In this document: piece by piece, positions 54,322 to 63,432 of the stretch
Layout: each line of letters starts with the position of its first letter
Numbering within the stretch: position 1 is the first letter of the stretch
Assembly: GCF_003709565.1 (NCBI RefSeq)
Contig: NZ_QNRC01000015.1
Span: forward strand, 42,727-106,726
DNA: 64,000 nucleotides
Source of the DNA: Paracoccus sigandri
GTDB taxonomy: Bacteria; Pseudomonadota; Alphaproteobacteria; Rhodobacterales; Rhodobacteraceae
Direction of reading: 5' to 3'
Translations under genes and position numbers: made by a program
The notes under the pieces: generated by a model
The model's input: the letters and a program-made list of their open reading frames with translations, nothing else
Database searches by the model: none
Told to the model about the DNA's origin: nothing

Positions 54322-55713
54322 CTACTTGCCGGTCAGCACCTCGTCATCGGCGCGCATTCCGCCGACCACGCCAAGCGATTTCAGCTTGCGGTGCAGGGCG
54401 CTGCGCTCCATGCCGACGAATTGCGCGGTGCGGCTGATATTGCCGCCGAAGCGGTTGATCTGGGCGACCAGGTATTCGCGCTCGAACAGCTCGCGCGCCT
54501 CGCGCAGCGCCATGGCGGTGATCTGCGGGCCAAGGCTCAGCGCGTCGCTGTTGTCGGGCGTGGCGCCCTGCGGCTCCAGCTCGGCGGGCTGGATCGGGCC
54601 GCTGTCCTCGGCCAGGATCAGCACCCGCTCGACCACGTTGCGCAGCTGGCGGATGTTGCCCGGCCAGCGCATCGCCTGCAGTGCCGCCACCGTCTCGTCG
54701 GGCAGATCGCGCAGCGCCAGGCCCTGCAGCTGGTGGAACTGCTCGATGAAATGGCGGGCCAGCACGGAAATATCCTCGCGCCGGTCGGCCAGCGAGGGCA
54801 CCGCCAGCGGCACCACGTTCAGCCGGTCGTAGAGTTCCTGCCGGAAGCGCCCGGCGGCGATCTCGGTCGGCAGGTCGCGATTGGTCGAGGAGATCACCCG
54901 CAGATCGACCCGCACCCGGTCCGTGCCGCCGGCGCGGGCGAATTGCTGTTCGGTCAGCACCCGCAGGATCTTGGGCTGAGTCCCCAGCGGCATGTCGCCG
55001 ACCTCGTCGAAATAGATCACCCCGCCATGGGCCCGTTCCAGCAGGCCCGGCTCGATGCCGCGTTCCGGGCTTTCGCGGCCGAACAGCACCTCTTCCATGC
55101 GCTCGGGCTCGATCGTGGCGCAGGGGACGGTGACGAAGGGGGCATTCGCGCGCGGGCTGTGGGCGTGGATATAGCGCGCCGCCAGTTCCTTGCCGCTGCC
55201 CGGCTCGCCGCTCAGCATCACCCGGCCGTTGGACTTGGCGACCTTGTCCAGGTTGTCGCGCAGCCGCTTGAAGGCGACCGAGCCGCCCAGCATCTCGGCC
55301 AGGCGCGCGTCGCCGCGTTTCAGGCTGCTGTTCTCGCGGCGCAGGCGGCTGGTCTCCATCGCGCGGTTGATGACCACCATCAGCTGGTCGATGTTGAAGG
55401 GCTTCTCGATGAAGTCATAGGCGCCCTGCTTGATCGCGGCGACCGCGATCTCGATATTGCCGTGCCCCGAGATGATGATCACCGGCACGTCGGGATTGTT
55501 GCGCTTGACCTGCTTGAGGATGTCGATGCCGTCCATCCGGCTGTCCTTCAGCCAGATGTCCAGGATCATCAGCGCCGGCTCCGCCTCGTTCAGCGCGGCG
55601 ACGGCCTCGTCGGAATTGGCGGCGGTGCGGGTCGCGAAGCCCTCGTCCTTCAGGATATCCGCGATCAGCTCGCGGATGTCGCGCTCGTCGTCGACGATCA
55701 GAATATCGCTCAT
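54322..55713 (-). CDS. ntrX: Nitrogen regulatory response regulator NtrX (no GAFTGA)
   Basis: 463 aa. Receiver domain with Asp52 in MILDIWLKD and Lys104 in IEKPF, AAA+ domain with Walker A GEPGSGKE (169-176) and Walker B VIYFDE, then the Fis-type helix-turn-helix NISRTAQFVGMERSALHRKL. The GAFTGA loop that contacts sigma-54 (expected near 213-219) is replaced by GRESPERGIEP, so this NtrX probably does not activate sigma-54 promoters directly. Partner of NtrY; the ATG overlaps the ntrY stop (ATGA). Confidence 0.94.
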   Translation of the reverse strand: MSDILIVDDERDIRELIADILKDEGFATRTAANSDEAVAALNEAEPALMILDIWLKDSRMDGIDILKQVKRNNPDVPVIIISGHGNIEIAVAAIKQGAYDFIEKPFNIDQLMVVINRAMETSRLRRENSSLKRGDARLAEMLGGSVAFKRLRDNLDKVAKSNGRVMLSGEPGSGKELAARYIHAHSPRANAPFVTVPCATIEPERMEEVLFGRESPERGIEPGLLERAHGGVIYFDEVGDMPLGTQPKILRVLTEQQFARAGGTDRVRVDLRVISSTNRDLPTEIAAGRFRQELYDRLNVVPLAVPSLADRREDISVLARHFIEQFHQLQGLALRDLPDETVAALQAMRWPGNIRQLRNVVERVLILAEDSGPIQPAELEPQGATPDNSDALSLGPQITAMALREARELFEREYLVAQINRFGGNISRTAQFVGMERSALHRKLKSLGVVGGMRADDEVLTGK

Positions 55714-57983
55714 ATCGTCCCTGCCTCGTCTTTTTCCTGTTTCACTTTACGCCCGGTTCCGCGCACCGGGTGGCGCTCGCGGGGCAGGCGGATCTCGGCC
55801 ATGGCGCCGGGGCGCTCGGGCGCATCCGTCAGGAGCAGGCTGCCGCCATGTTCCTCGACGATCTTCTTGACGATGGGCAGGCCAAGGCCGGTGCCCTGCG
55901 CCTTCATCGTCACATAGGGTTCGAACAGGCGCGAGCGGTCGGCGGGCAGGCCGGCGCCGTTGTCGGTGATGCGGATGGTGACCGCATCGGGGCCCGCCTC
56001 CATCGTCACGCCGATCCGCGCCTGCCAACCTTCGGGCGGATTTTCCGCCGCCTCGTCAATGGCCTCGCCGGCGTTCTTCAGAAGATTGGTGAAAGCCTGG
56101 CGCAGCATGCCCGCATCGCAATCGACGATCACCGGCTCCTCGGGGATGTCGGTGACCAGCGCGCCCTTCAGCGCGTCCTGCTGCAGCAGGACGGATTCGC
56201 GCAACAGCCGCGCCAGGTCGGTCTCGGCCCGGTCGGGCTCGGGCATCCGGGCGAAGCGGCTGAATTCGTCCACGATCCGGCGCAGGTCGTTGGTCTGGCG
56301 GATGATGACGTCGACATATTGCTCCAGCGCGGCCTTGTCCTCGTCGCCCGCCAGGGGCGCGAACTTGCGCCGCAGCCGCTCTGCCGAAAGCTGGATCGGG
56401 GTCAGCGGGTTCTTGATCTCGTGCGCGACGCGGCGGGCCACGTCGCCCCAGGCGGCCATGCGCTGCGCGCTGACCAGCTCGGTCACGTCGTCGAAGGCGA
56501 CCACATAGCCCTCCAGCCCGCCATCGGTGCCGCGCCGCACCGCCATGCGCACCAGCAGGCTTTCGACGCGGCCGTCGCGCATCAGCCGCACCTCGTCCTG
56601 CACCGCCTCGGCGACCGAGCCCGACAGCCGGTCGAACAGCGGCGCGAATTCCGGCACCGCCTCGGACAGCAGCGCGTCGATGTCGCGCTTCGGCTCCAGC
56701 CCGACCAGCCGGGTGGCGGAACGGTTCAGGAAGTCGATCTCTCCGGCCGCGTCCAGCCCGATCACGCCCGATGTCACCGAGGACAGCACGTTGTCGAACA
56801 GCCGCCGCTGCTCGTCGCTGATGCGATAGCTTTCGACCAGTTCCTCGCGCTGCTGCTTCAGCTGCCGGGTCATGCGGTTGAAGGCGCGGCCCAGGGTCTG
56901 GATCTCGTCGCCGGTCCGGGGCTCGGGGATCTGCAGGTCCAGGTCGCCCTGCCCGACCCGCTCGCTGGCCTGGGCCAGAAGCCCGATCGGATGCGACAGC
57001 CGGCTGGCGAACCACAGCCCGGCCCAGATCGCCGCCGCCACCAGCAGCAGCGCGAAGCCCAGATAGACCAGCGAGAATTCGAACAGCACCTGCCCGCGGG
57101 TCTGTTCCAGCCGACGGTAGTCGCCGACGGTCGCGCGGGTGTCGTCCAGCAATCCCAGCAGGTTGCCGTCGACGTCGCGGGTCACGTAGAGGTAGCGGTC
57201 GGCCAGCGGCGGCAAGGCCACCAGCGCGCGGAATTCGTTGTTCTGCCAGTCCTCGATCAGCACCAGCCCCTCGGACTGGGCCTGGTCCAGCTGCTCGCTG
57301 GTGGGTTCCTCGTACCAGAACAGATAGCTGCGCTCGCCCCGCGCGCGGATCCCGCCCGAGCCGTCGATGACATAGGCCTCGCGCAGCCCGCGCTGGATCA
57401 GCCCCTGCCCCTGCACCAGTAGCGGGCGCATGTCGCCATCCTCGATCAGCGGGTTCGCGCGGCCGGCCTGGATCAGCACCCCGGCCAGCGCGCGGGCATC
57501 CTCGGTCAGGTCGCGGCGGTGTTCCTCCTGATAGGCCTCGGCGGCGGCCTGAGAGGTCATGACCACCTGCTGCACCCGGTCCGAGAACCAGCCCTCCAGC
57601 CCGATATTGACCAGGAAGCCCGCGAAGACCGCGACCAGCACCGTCGGCACCAGCGCGATGCCCGCGAAGACGCCGACCAGCCGCCCGTGCAGCCGCGAGC
57701 CCGCGTCGCTGTTGCGGCGCGCGGCGATCAGCCGGGCCATGCGCAACACGACGAAGCCGAACAGCACGATCAGATAGGCCAGGTCCAGCATCAGGATCAG
57801 CCGCAGCATCTGCGGCTCGGCGCCCCGGCTGACCGGGCCCAGCACGCTCATCGTCGCCGCCGCCAGCGCCGCGCCGACGAGGATCATCCCCCATGCCAGC
57901 ACCGGACGCCAATGCCGGGCCAGCCGGATCTGCGCCAACCTGTCCCAGCTCAGCCCTGATATGGACCCTGCCATAGCCCCCAC
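55710..57983 (-). CDS. ntrY: Sensor histidine kinase NtrY
   Basis: 757 aa. Three transmembrane helices in the first 120 residues and a fourth at about 310-335, with an extracytoplasmic part in between; HAMP domain (SHPIGLLAQASERVGQGDLD), PAS domain (LSSVTSGVIGLDAAGEIDFL), then the kinase: H-box ARRVAHEIKNPLTPIQLSAE, N-box AFTNLLKNAGEAIDEA and G-boxes ITDNGAGLP, GTGLGLPIVKKI. It phosphorylates NtrX. The signal is not known; in relatives the system reacts to nitrogen and redox state. Start at 57983, or the second ATG at 57974. Confidence 0.95.
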   Translation of the reverse strand: MGAMAGSISGLSWDRLAQIRLARHWRPVLAWGMILVGAALAAATMSVLGPVSRGAEPQMLRLILMLDLAYLIVLFGFVVLRMARLIAARRNSDAGSRLHGRLVGVFAGIALVPTVLVAVFAGFLVNIGLEGWFSDRVQQVVMTSQAAAEAYQEEHRRDLTEDARALAGVLIQAGRANPLIEDGDMRPLLVQGQGLIQRGLREAYVIDGSGGIRARGERSYLFWYEEPTSEQLDQAQSEGLVLIEDWQNNEFRALVALPPLADRYLYVTRDVDGNLLGLLDDTRATVGDYRRLEQTRGQVLFEFSLVYLGFALLLVAAAIWAGLWFASRLSHPIGLLAQASERVGQGDLDLQIPEPRTGDEIQTLGRAFNRMTRQLKQQREELVESYRISDEQRRLFDNVLSSVTSGVIGLDAAGEIDFLNRSATRLVGLEPKRDIDALLSEAVPEFAPLFDRLSGSVAEAVQDEVRLMRDGRVESLLVRMAVRRGTDGGLEGYVVAFDDVTELVSAQRMAAWGDVARRVAHEIKNPLTPIQLSAERLRRKFAPLAGDEDKAALEQYVDVIIRQTNDLRRIVDEFSRFARMPEPDRAETDLARLLRESVLLQQDALKGALVTDIPEEPVIVDCDAGMLRQAFTNLLKNAGEAIDEAAENPPEGWQARIGVTMEAGPDAVTIRITDNGAGLPADRSRLFEPYVTMKAQGTGLGLPIVKKIVEEHGGSLLLTDAPERPGAMAEIRLPRERHPVRGTGRKVKQEKDEAGTI

Positions 57984-58047
57984 CTGCCGTCTTGCGCGGC
58001 ATCTGTTGCGGCGACCCGTGTCCTGGGCACCGCTACCTGTGGCGGTT

Positions 58048-59499
58048 TTACATCAGTTTGCGGCGCCGTGTCACCTCGATATTCAGCTCGGTCAGCTTCT
58101 TGCGCAGGGTATTGCGGTTGATTCCCAGCAAATCGGCGCATCGCAGCTGATTTCCGCCGGTCGCATCCAGCGCGACCTGCAGAAGCGGGCGCTCGATCTC
58201 GCGCAGGATGCGGTCATAGAGGCCCGGCGGCGGCAGCGCGTCGCCATGCAGGTCGAAATAGCGCTGCAGATGCGCCTCGACCGAATCCGACAGCCGGGCA
58301 TGGGCGGCGGGCATGACCATCGGCTGCGGCGCCTCGACCGCGCCGCTGACCGGGGCGGCCGAGGTCGCGGCGATCGGCACCGCCCGCCCGGCGCCCTGCT
58401 GGCTCAGCGTCTCGCGCATCTCGGGCTCGGTGATGACCGGGCTGGAGGCGGTCAGCGCCAGCCGGCGCATCATGTTCTCCAGCTCGCGCACATTGCCGGG
58501 GAAGGGATGGGCGCGCAGCAGCGCCGCCGCCTCGTCCGACAGCATCCGCTCGGGCAGGCCCTGGGCGGCGGCGCGGGCCAGCAGATGCGTGGCCAGCGGC
58601 AGGATGTCGTCGACCCGCGCGCGCAGGGGCGGCACCGTCACCGTCACCCCCGCCAGCCGGTAATAGAGGTCCGAGCGCAGCCGCCCCGCCGCCACGTCCG
58701 CCTGCGGATCGGGGCCGGTGGTGGCGACGACGCGCGGGGCCATGGCGCGGTCGGGGCCGGATTCCATCGCCTCGATCATGCCGATCAGCCGGGCCTGCGC
58801 GGCCTGGTCGAAACCGGCGGGGTTCTCGATCAGGATGGTGCCGCCGCGCGCCTTGTCGACCGCGCGCATCACCGCCTCCTCGCCGGCATCGGCCGAGGTC
58901 AGCACGGCGATGCCCCGGTCGCGCCGCTCGGACAGGTCGTGGAAGCTGCGCGCGATGGTGGTCTTGCCGACCCCCGGCTCGCCGGCGATCAGCACCGGCA
59001 GATCGGCATTCAGCACCCGCGCCGCCATGCGGAACAGCGACTGCATCGCCGGCGCGTGGCCGATCAGCGGCATGGCCGGGTCGGCGGCATCGCGCGAGAT
59101 GGTGATCGGCTCGGGCGCCGGGTCCGACCTGCGCGGCCGCCGCGACAGGGCCTGGTTCGCCTTGGCCATCAGGTCGGGCAGGTCGAAGGGCTTGGGCAGA
59201 TATTCGAAGGCCTCGGCCTCGGTCGCGCGGATCGCGGTGACGATGGTGTTCTGGGCCGAGATCACGATCACCGGCAGGTCGGGCCGGGCCTCGCGGATGG
59301 CGGGGATGCGGTCGATGCCGTTGCCGTCGGGCATCATCACGTCGGTGATGACCAGATCGCCCCGCCCCTCCTCGACCCATTTCGACAGCTGCGCCAGCGA
59401 GCCGGTGGCATGGACCCGGCAGCCCGCCCGCGTCAGGGCCTGCGTCAGCACCGTGCGGATGGTGCGGTCGTCATCGGCGATCAGAACGGTTCCGTCCAT
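58048..59499 (-). CDS. ntrC: Nitrogen response regulator NtrC (Rhodobacter type, no GAFTGA)
   Basis: 483 aa. Receiver with Asp53 in ITDVMMPDG, AAA-like central domain with Walker A GEPGVGKT (173-180) and Fis-like DNA-binding end NQLRCADLLGINRNTLRKKL. The central domain is shortened between about 190 and 220: there is no GAFTGA, and the Walker B acid pair is TILIEN rather than FLDE. Rhodobacter capsulatus NtrC has the same loss and activates the housekeeping RNA polymerase. Follows ntrB by 12 bases and is followed by ntrY. Confidence 0.95.
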   Translation of the reverse strand: MDGTVLIADDDRTIRTVLTQALTRAGCRVHATGSLAQLSKWVEEGRGDLVITDVMMPDGNGIDRIPAIREARPDLPVIVISAQNTIVTAIRATEAEAFEYLPKPFDLPDLMAKANQALSRRPRRSDPAPEPITISRDAADPAMPLIGHAPAMQSLFRMAARVLNADLPVLIAGEPGVGKTTIARSFHDLSERRDRGIAVLTSADAGEEAVMRAVDKARGGTILIENPAGFDQAAQARLIGMIEAMESGPDRAMAPRVVATTGPDPQADVAAGRLRSDLYYRLAGVTVTVPPLRARVDDILPLATHLLARAAAQGLPERMLSDEAAALLRAHPFPGNVRELENMMRRLALTASSPVITEPEMRETLSQQGAGRAVPIAATSAAPVSGAVEAPQPMVMPAAHARLSDSVEAHLQRYFDLHGDALPPPGLYDRILREIERPLLQVALDATGGNQLRCADLLGINRNTLRKKLTELNIEVTRRRKLM

Positions 59500-59511
59500 G
59501 GGGGTCGGTCC

Positions 59512-60642
59512 TTATGGCTTGGCGGGTGGGGATTTGGGAAGCGAAATGCGGAACACCGTGCGGCCGGGGCGGCTGTCTACCCGGACCAGCGCGCGGTGGT
59601 CGGTGATGATCTTGCTGACCAGCGCCAGCCCCAGCCCGGTGCCGTTCTCGCGGCCCGAGACGAAGGGCTCGAACACCTCGTCGGCGATGGCTTCGGGCAG
59701 GCCGGGGCCGTTGTCCTCGATCTCGATCTGCAGGGGCAGCGGGCGGCCGGCCGGGTCGGCCTCGTCGGGGGGCAGCCGCAAGGTGTGGTCATAGAAGCTG
59801 CGCAGCCGGATGGTGGGCCCCGGCACGCCGTTCAGCGCCTCGGCCGCGTTCTTGACCAGGTTCAGGCAGACCTGCATCAGCTGGTCGCCATCGGCCAGCG
59901 CCGGCGGCAGCGAGGGGTCGTAATCCGTCAAGAGCGCGATGCCGCGCGCGAAACCCACCGCGGCCGAGCGGCGCACCTGTTCCAGCACGTCATGGACATT
60001 CACCGGCACCAGCTTCGGCGCCGAGGTGTCGCCGAAGCGTTCCACCTGGTCCAGCAGCGCGACGATGCGGCGCGATTCGCTGACGATCATCTCGGCCATC
60101 TCGCGGTCCTCGGGCGTGGCGTTCATCGCCATCAGCTGCGCCGCGCCGCGGATCCCGGCCAGCGGGTTCTTGATCTCGTGCGCCAGCATCTCGGCCATGC
60201 CGATGGCGCTGCGGGCGGCGGTGCGGACCTGGCGGCTCTGGCTTTGCAGCCCGACGGCATCGGGCACGATCAGGATCGAGACATTGCGCGCATCGTCGCC
60301 AAGCGGCCCGGCATGGACCACCGCCGAGCGCGCCTGGTGCCCGCCCGCGCGGTCGCCCAGCTCGAAGCGGACGCCGGGCTGGTAGAGCGCCTCGTCCCCG
60401 CGCGCGACCCGCGCCAGAAGCGGACGCAGCGAGGGCGAGATCAGCAGCCGCGTCGCCATCTCGTCGCCCTCCAGCGGCTTGCCCAGGGTCGAGTTGCGCG
60501 AGATGTTCAGCCAGATCTCGGCCGCGTCGTTCATCGCCGCGACCCGTCCCTTCCTGTCCAGGATCAGCGCCGGCAGAGGCAGCGTGTCCCAGCCCGCGCC
60601 CGGCGCGGCTTCGTGGAAATCGGCCGGGCGCGGACAGCTCAT
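59512..60642 (-). CDS. ntrB: Nitrogen sensor kinase NtrB
   Basis: 376 aa cytosolic kinase. PAS domain (ALILDRKGRVAAMNDAAEIW), H-box with His155 in EMLAHEIKNPLAGIRGAAQL, N-box CLNLVKNAAEALNGV, G-boxes IEDNGPGLPEAI and NGTGLGLALVSKI. It phosphorylates or dephosphorylates NtrC under PII control. The start ATG overlaps the dusB stop (ATGA), so expression is coupled to dusB. Longer upstream reading frames overlap dusB. Confidence 0.95.
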   Translation of the reverse strand: MSCPRPADFHEAAPGAGWDTLPLPALILDRKGRVAAMNDAAEIWLNISRNSTLGKPLEGDEMATRLLISPSLRPLLARVARGDEALYQPGVRFELGDRAGGHQARSAVVHAGPLGDDARNVSILIVPDAVGLQSQSRQVRTAARSAIGMAEMLAHEIKNPLAGIRGAAQLMAMNATPEDREMAEMIVSESRRIVALLDQVERFGDTSAPKLVPVNVHDVLEQVRRSAAVGFARGIALLTDYDPSLPPALADGDQLMQVCLNLVKNAAEALNGVPGPTIRLRSFYDHTLRLPPDEADPAGRPLPLQIEIEDNGPGLPEAIADEVFEPFVSGRENGTGLGLALVSKIITDHRALVRVDSRPGRTVFRISLPKSPPAKP

Positions 60643-61664
60643 GCGGCCTCCCCCGTGGCGGGCGCGATGTCGTCGCCGGGCGCGTCGGTGAAGGCGCTGC
60701 GGATCAGGGCGATGGTGGCGTCCGGGCTGTCGGCGCGCAGCATCTGGGCGCGCAGCGGCGCGCCGTTCGCATCGGCATACCAGCCCAGATGCTTGCGGGC
60801 GACGCGCAGGCCCAGGTCGGTGCCGTAGAAGGACAGCATGTCGCGGTAATGGTCCTCGACCAGGTCGGCCAGCGCGGCGCCAAGCGGCCGCTCGGGCGCC
60901 GGGGTGCCCCACAACCGATGCGCGATCGCCGCCAGCCGCCAGGGCGCGCCCTGCGCGCCGCGCCCGACCATCACCGCCTCGGCCCCCGACTGCGCCAGCG
61001 CCGCGCGGGCCGAGGCCGCGTCGGTGACGTCGCCATTGGCGACCAGCGGCGGGCGGCCCGGCAGGTCGGACACCGCCCGGATCGCCGCCCAGTCGGCCCG
61101 GCCCTTGTAGAACTGCGCCCGCGTCCGGCCATGCACGGTCAGCATCCGCACCCCGGCATCCGAGGCCCGCCGCGCCAGTTCCGGCGCGTTCAGGCAGCTG
61201 TCGTCCCAGCCCAGCCGCATCTTCAGCGTCACCGGCACCTCGACCGCGCCGACCACCGCCTCGACCACCCGCAGCGCGTGGTCCAGGTCGCGCATCAGCG
61301 CCGAGCCCGACAGCCCGCCCGTTACCTTCTTGGCCGGGCAGCCCATGTTGATGTCGATGATCGGCGCGCCCATGCCCTGCACGATCCGGGCGGTCTCGGC
61401 CATCGCCCCGGCCTCGCGCCCGGCGATCTGGACGCTGACGGGCAGCCCCGCCCCGACCGTGGCCTTGGCGCGGACCGCGGCGCGGGTCGAGGGGCGCGGC
61501 GTCACCATCTCGGACGAGGCGACCATCTCGCTGACCATCAGCCCGGCGCCGAATCGCGCAACCATCCGGCGAAACGGCAGATCGGTGATCCCGGCCATCG
61601 GGGCCAGGAAGACGGGCGGACCCAGGGGCCGGTCGCCGAGATATATGGGTTCGGGCAGTCGCAT
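60639..61664 (-). CDS. dusB: tRNA-dihydrouridine synthase B (NifR3)
   Basis: 341 aa FMN enzyme reducing uridines in tRNA. MRLPEPIYLGDRPLGPPVFL; catalytic Cys in DINMGCPAKKVTGG, FMN-binding LTVHGRTRAQFYKGRADWAA, and VANGDVTDAASA. In Rhodobacter it is called nifR3 and leads the ntrBC operon, as here. Start at 61664 has AAGGAACGG upstream; the ORF could start at 61736 but that would leave the family N-terminus unconserved. Confidence 0.95.
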   Translation of the reverse strand: MRLPEPIYLGDRPLGPPVFLAPMAGITDLPFRRMVARFGAGLMVSEMVASSEMVTPRPSTRAAVRAKATVGAGLPVSVQIAGREAGAMAETARIVQGMGAPIIDINMGCPAKKVTGGLSGSALMRDLDHALRVVEAVVGAVEVPVTLKMRLGWDDSCLNAPELARRASDAGVRMLTVHGRTRAQFYKGRADWAAIRAVSDLPGRPPLVANGDVTDAASARAALAQSGAEAVMVGRGAQGAPWRLAAIAHRLWGTPAPERPLGAALADLVEDHYRDMLSFYGTDLGLRVARKHLGWYADANGAPLRAQMLRADSPDATIALIRSAFTDAPGDDIAPATGEAA

Positions 61665-61744
61665 GATCCGTTCCTTCGCCTCGCCGCCAAGCGCCCGCAA
61701 GAACGGCACCCTGCCGCCGGGGCGGGCACTCGTCATACGGCGCC

Positions 61745-61800
61745 GGATTGTCTATATAATAGGCATGTCGCCTGTTTCATATGCAGAACCCGCCTGATCG
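61745..61800. promoter_or_regulatory. AT-rich promoter region between dusB and sdaA
   Basis: A TATAAT hexamer (61755-61760) on the plus strand, overlapped by TATTAT on the minus strand, within GC-rich DNA between divergent dusB-ntr and sdaA. No clear TTGACA partner on either strand. Probably holds one or both promoters. Confidence 0.35.
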
Positions 61801-61934
61801 CGCCCTGATCGCGCCGCGACGGCACATGTCGCATTTCTCCACGGCGATTGTCGCTTCCGGCATGGCTTCCGCGGGGCAGCCGTGATTGGATCGGGCCTGG
61901 GTTGCAAGCGGAAATGGGGTTGCAAGGGGAAATC

Positions 61935-63317
61935 ATGTTCCTGTCCGTCTTCGACATGTTCAAGATCGGCGTCGGGCCGTCGTCCTCGCATACGATGGGG
62001 CCGATGGTCGCGGGGGCGCGGTTCCTGCAATCGCTGCGCGCCCAGCCGTTCCAGGCCCACGGGCTGCGCGCCAGCCTGCATGGCAGCCTGGCCTTCACCG
62101 GCAAGGGCCATGCCACCGACCGCGCCACGATCCTGGGCCTTGCGGGATTCGTGCCCGAGACCATGGATGCCGAGGCCGCCGAGGCCGCGCTGGCCCGGAT
62201 CCGCGAAACCCGCCAGGTCACGCCCGAGGGCCTGCAGCCGCTGCAGTTCGACCCCGAGACCGACCTGCGCTTCGATTTCGACCACGCCCTGCCCGGCCAT
62301 GCCAACGGCATGACGCTTTCCGCCACCGATGCGCAGGGCGACGTGATCTTCCACCAGATCTATTACTCGGTCGGCGGCGGCTTCGTGCTGACCGATCAGG
62401 AACTGGCCCGGCAGGGGGACGAAAGCCGCAGCGACGACGCGCCGAAGGTCCCCTTCCCCTTCGCCAGCGCCGCCGAAATGCTGGAGATGGCCGAAGGCTC
62501 GGGCAGGACCATCGCCCAGATGAAGCGCGCCAACGAGCTGGTCCATCGCAGCGACGCGCAGATCCGCGACGGGCTGGCGCGGATCTGGCAGGTGATGCGC
62601 GACTGCATGGATCGCGGGCTGACCACGCCGGGCGTGCTGCCGGGCGGGCTGAAGGTGCGCCGCCGCGCCCATGCGATCCACCAGCAATTGCTGGCCGAAC
62701 GCGGCATGAACCTGACCGCGCCCCATGTCATCAACGACTGGATGTCGACCTATGCCATGGCCGTGAACGAGGAGAACGCGGCCGGCGGGCAGGTCGTCAC
62801 CGCGCCCACCAACGGCGCCGCCGGGGTGGTGCCGGCGGTGATCCGCTACTGGCTGGACCATGTGCCGGGCGCAGGCGAGAGCCAGTTGCCGGAATTCCTG
62901 CTGACCGCCGCGGCCATCGGCGGGCTGATCAAGCACAATGCCTCGATCTCGGGCGCGGAATGCGGCTGCCAGGCCGAGGTCGGCTCGGCCTCGGCCATGG
63001 CGGCGGCGGGACTGTGCGCGGTGATGGGCGGCACCCCCCAGCAGGTCGAGAACGCCGCCGAGATCGCGCTGGAGCATCACCTGGGCATGACCTGCGACCC
63101 GGTGAAGGGGCTGGTGCAGGTGCCCTGCATCGAACGAAACGGGCTGGGCGCGATCAAGGCGGTCAGCGCGGCAAGCCTGGCGCTGCGCGGCGACGGACAG
63201 CATTTCGTGCCGCTGGACGCCGCCATCGAGACCATGCGCCAGACCGGCCGCGACATGAGCGACAAATACAAGGAAACCTCGCTTGGCGGGCTGGCCGTCA
63301 ACGTCCCGAATTGCTGA
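61935..63317 (+). CDS. sdaA: L-serine ammonia-lyase, single-chain [4Fe-4S] type
   Basis: 460 aa, deaminates L-serine to pyruvate. [20 protein letters not shown] then [10 protein letters not shown] is the hallmark of the beta domain. Cluster cysteines are in [60 protein letters not shown] belongs to the alpha domain. The fused single polypeptide is the gamma-proteobacterial and alphaproteobacterial type. Start at 61935 with AAGGGGAAATC; 61914 is a possible alternative. Divergent from dusB. Confidence 0.95.
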   Translation: MFLSVFDMFKIGVGPSSSHTMGPMVAGARFLQSLRAQPFQAHGLRASLHGSLAFTGKGHATDRATILGLAGFVPETMDAEAAEAALARIRETRQVTPEGLQPLQFDPETDLRFDFDHALPGHANGMTLSATDAQGDVIFHQIYYSVGGGFVLTDQELARQGDESRSDDAPKVPFPFASAAEMLEMAEGSGRTIAQMKRANELVHRSDAQIRDGLARIWQVMRDCMDRGLTTPGVLPGGLKVRRRAHAIHQQLLAERGMNLTAPHVINDWMSTYAMAVNEENAAGGQVVTAPTNGAAGVVPAVIRYWLDHVPGAGESQLPEFLLTAAAIGGLIKHNASISGAECGCQAEVGSASAMAAAGLCAVMGGTPQQVENAAEIALEHHLGMTCDPVKGLVQVPCIERNGLGAIKAVSAASLALRGDGQHFVPLDAAIETMRQTGRDMSDKYKETSLGGLAVNVPNC

Positions 63318-63432
63318 GCGGCCGCGCAGGCGGCTTGCCGCCCGCCCGCGCCCTTCGCGCTTGCCCGCGAGGCAGGCGATTGCTAACGCTGGGGGCAATC
63401 AATAACGACGCAATCCGACAGAGGCCCGTTTC

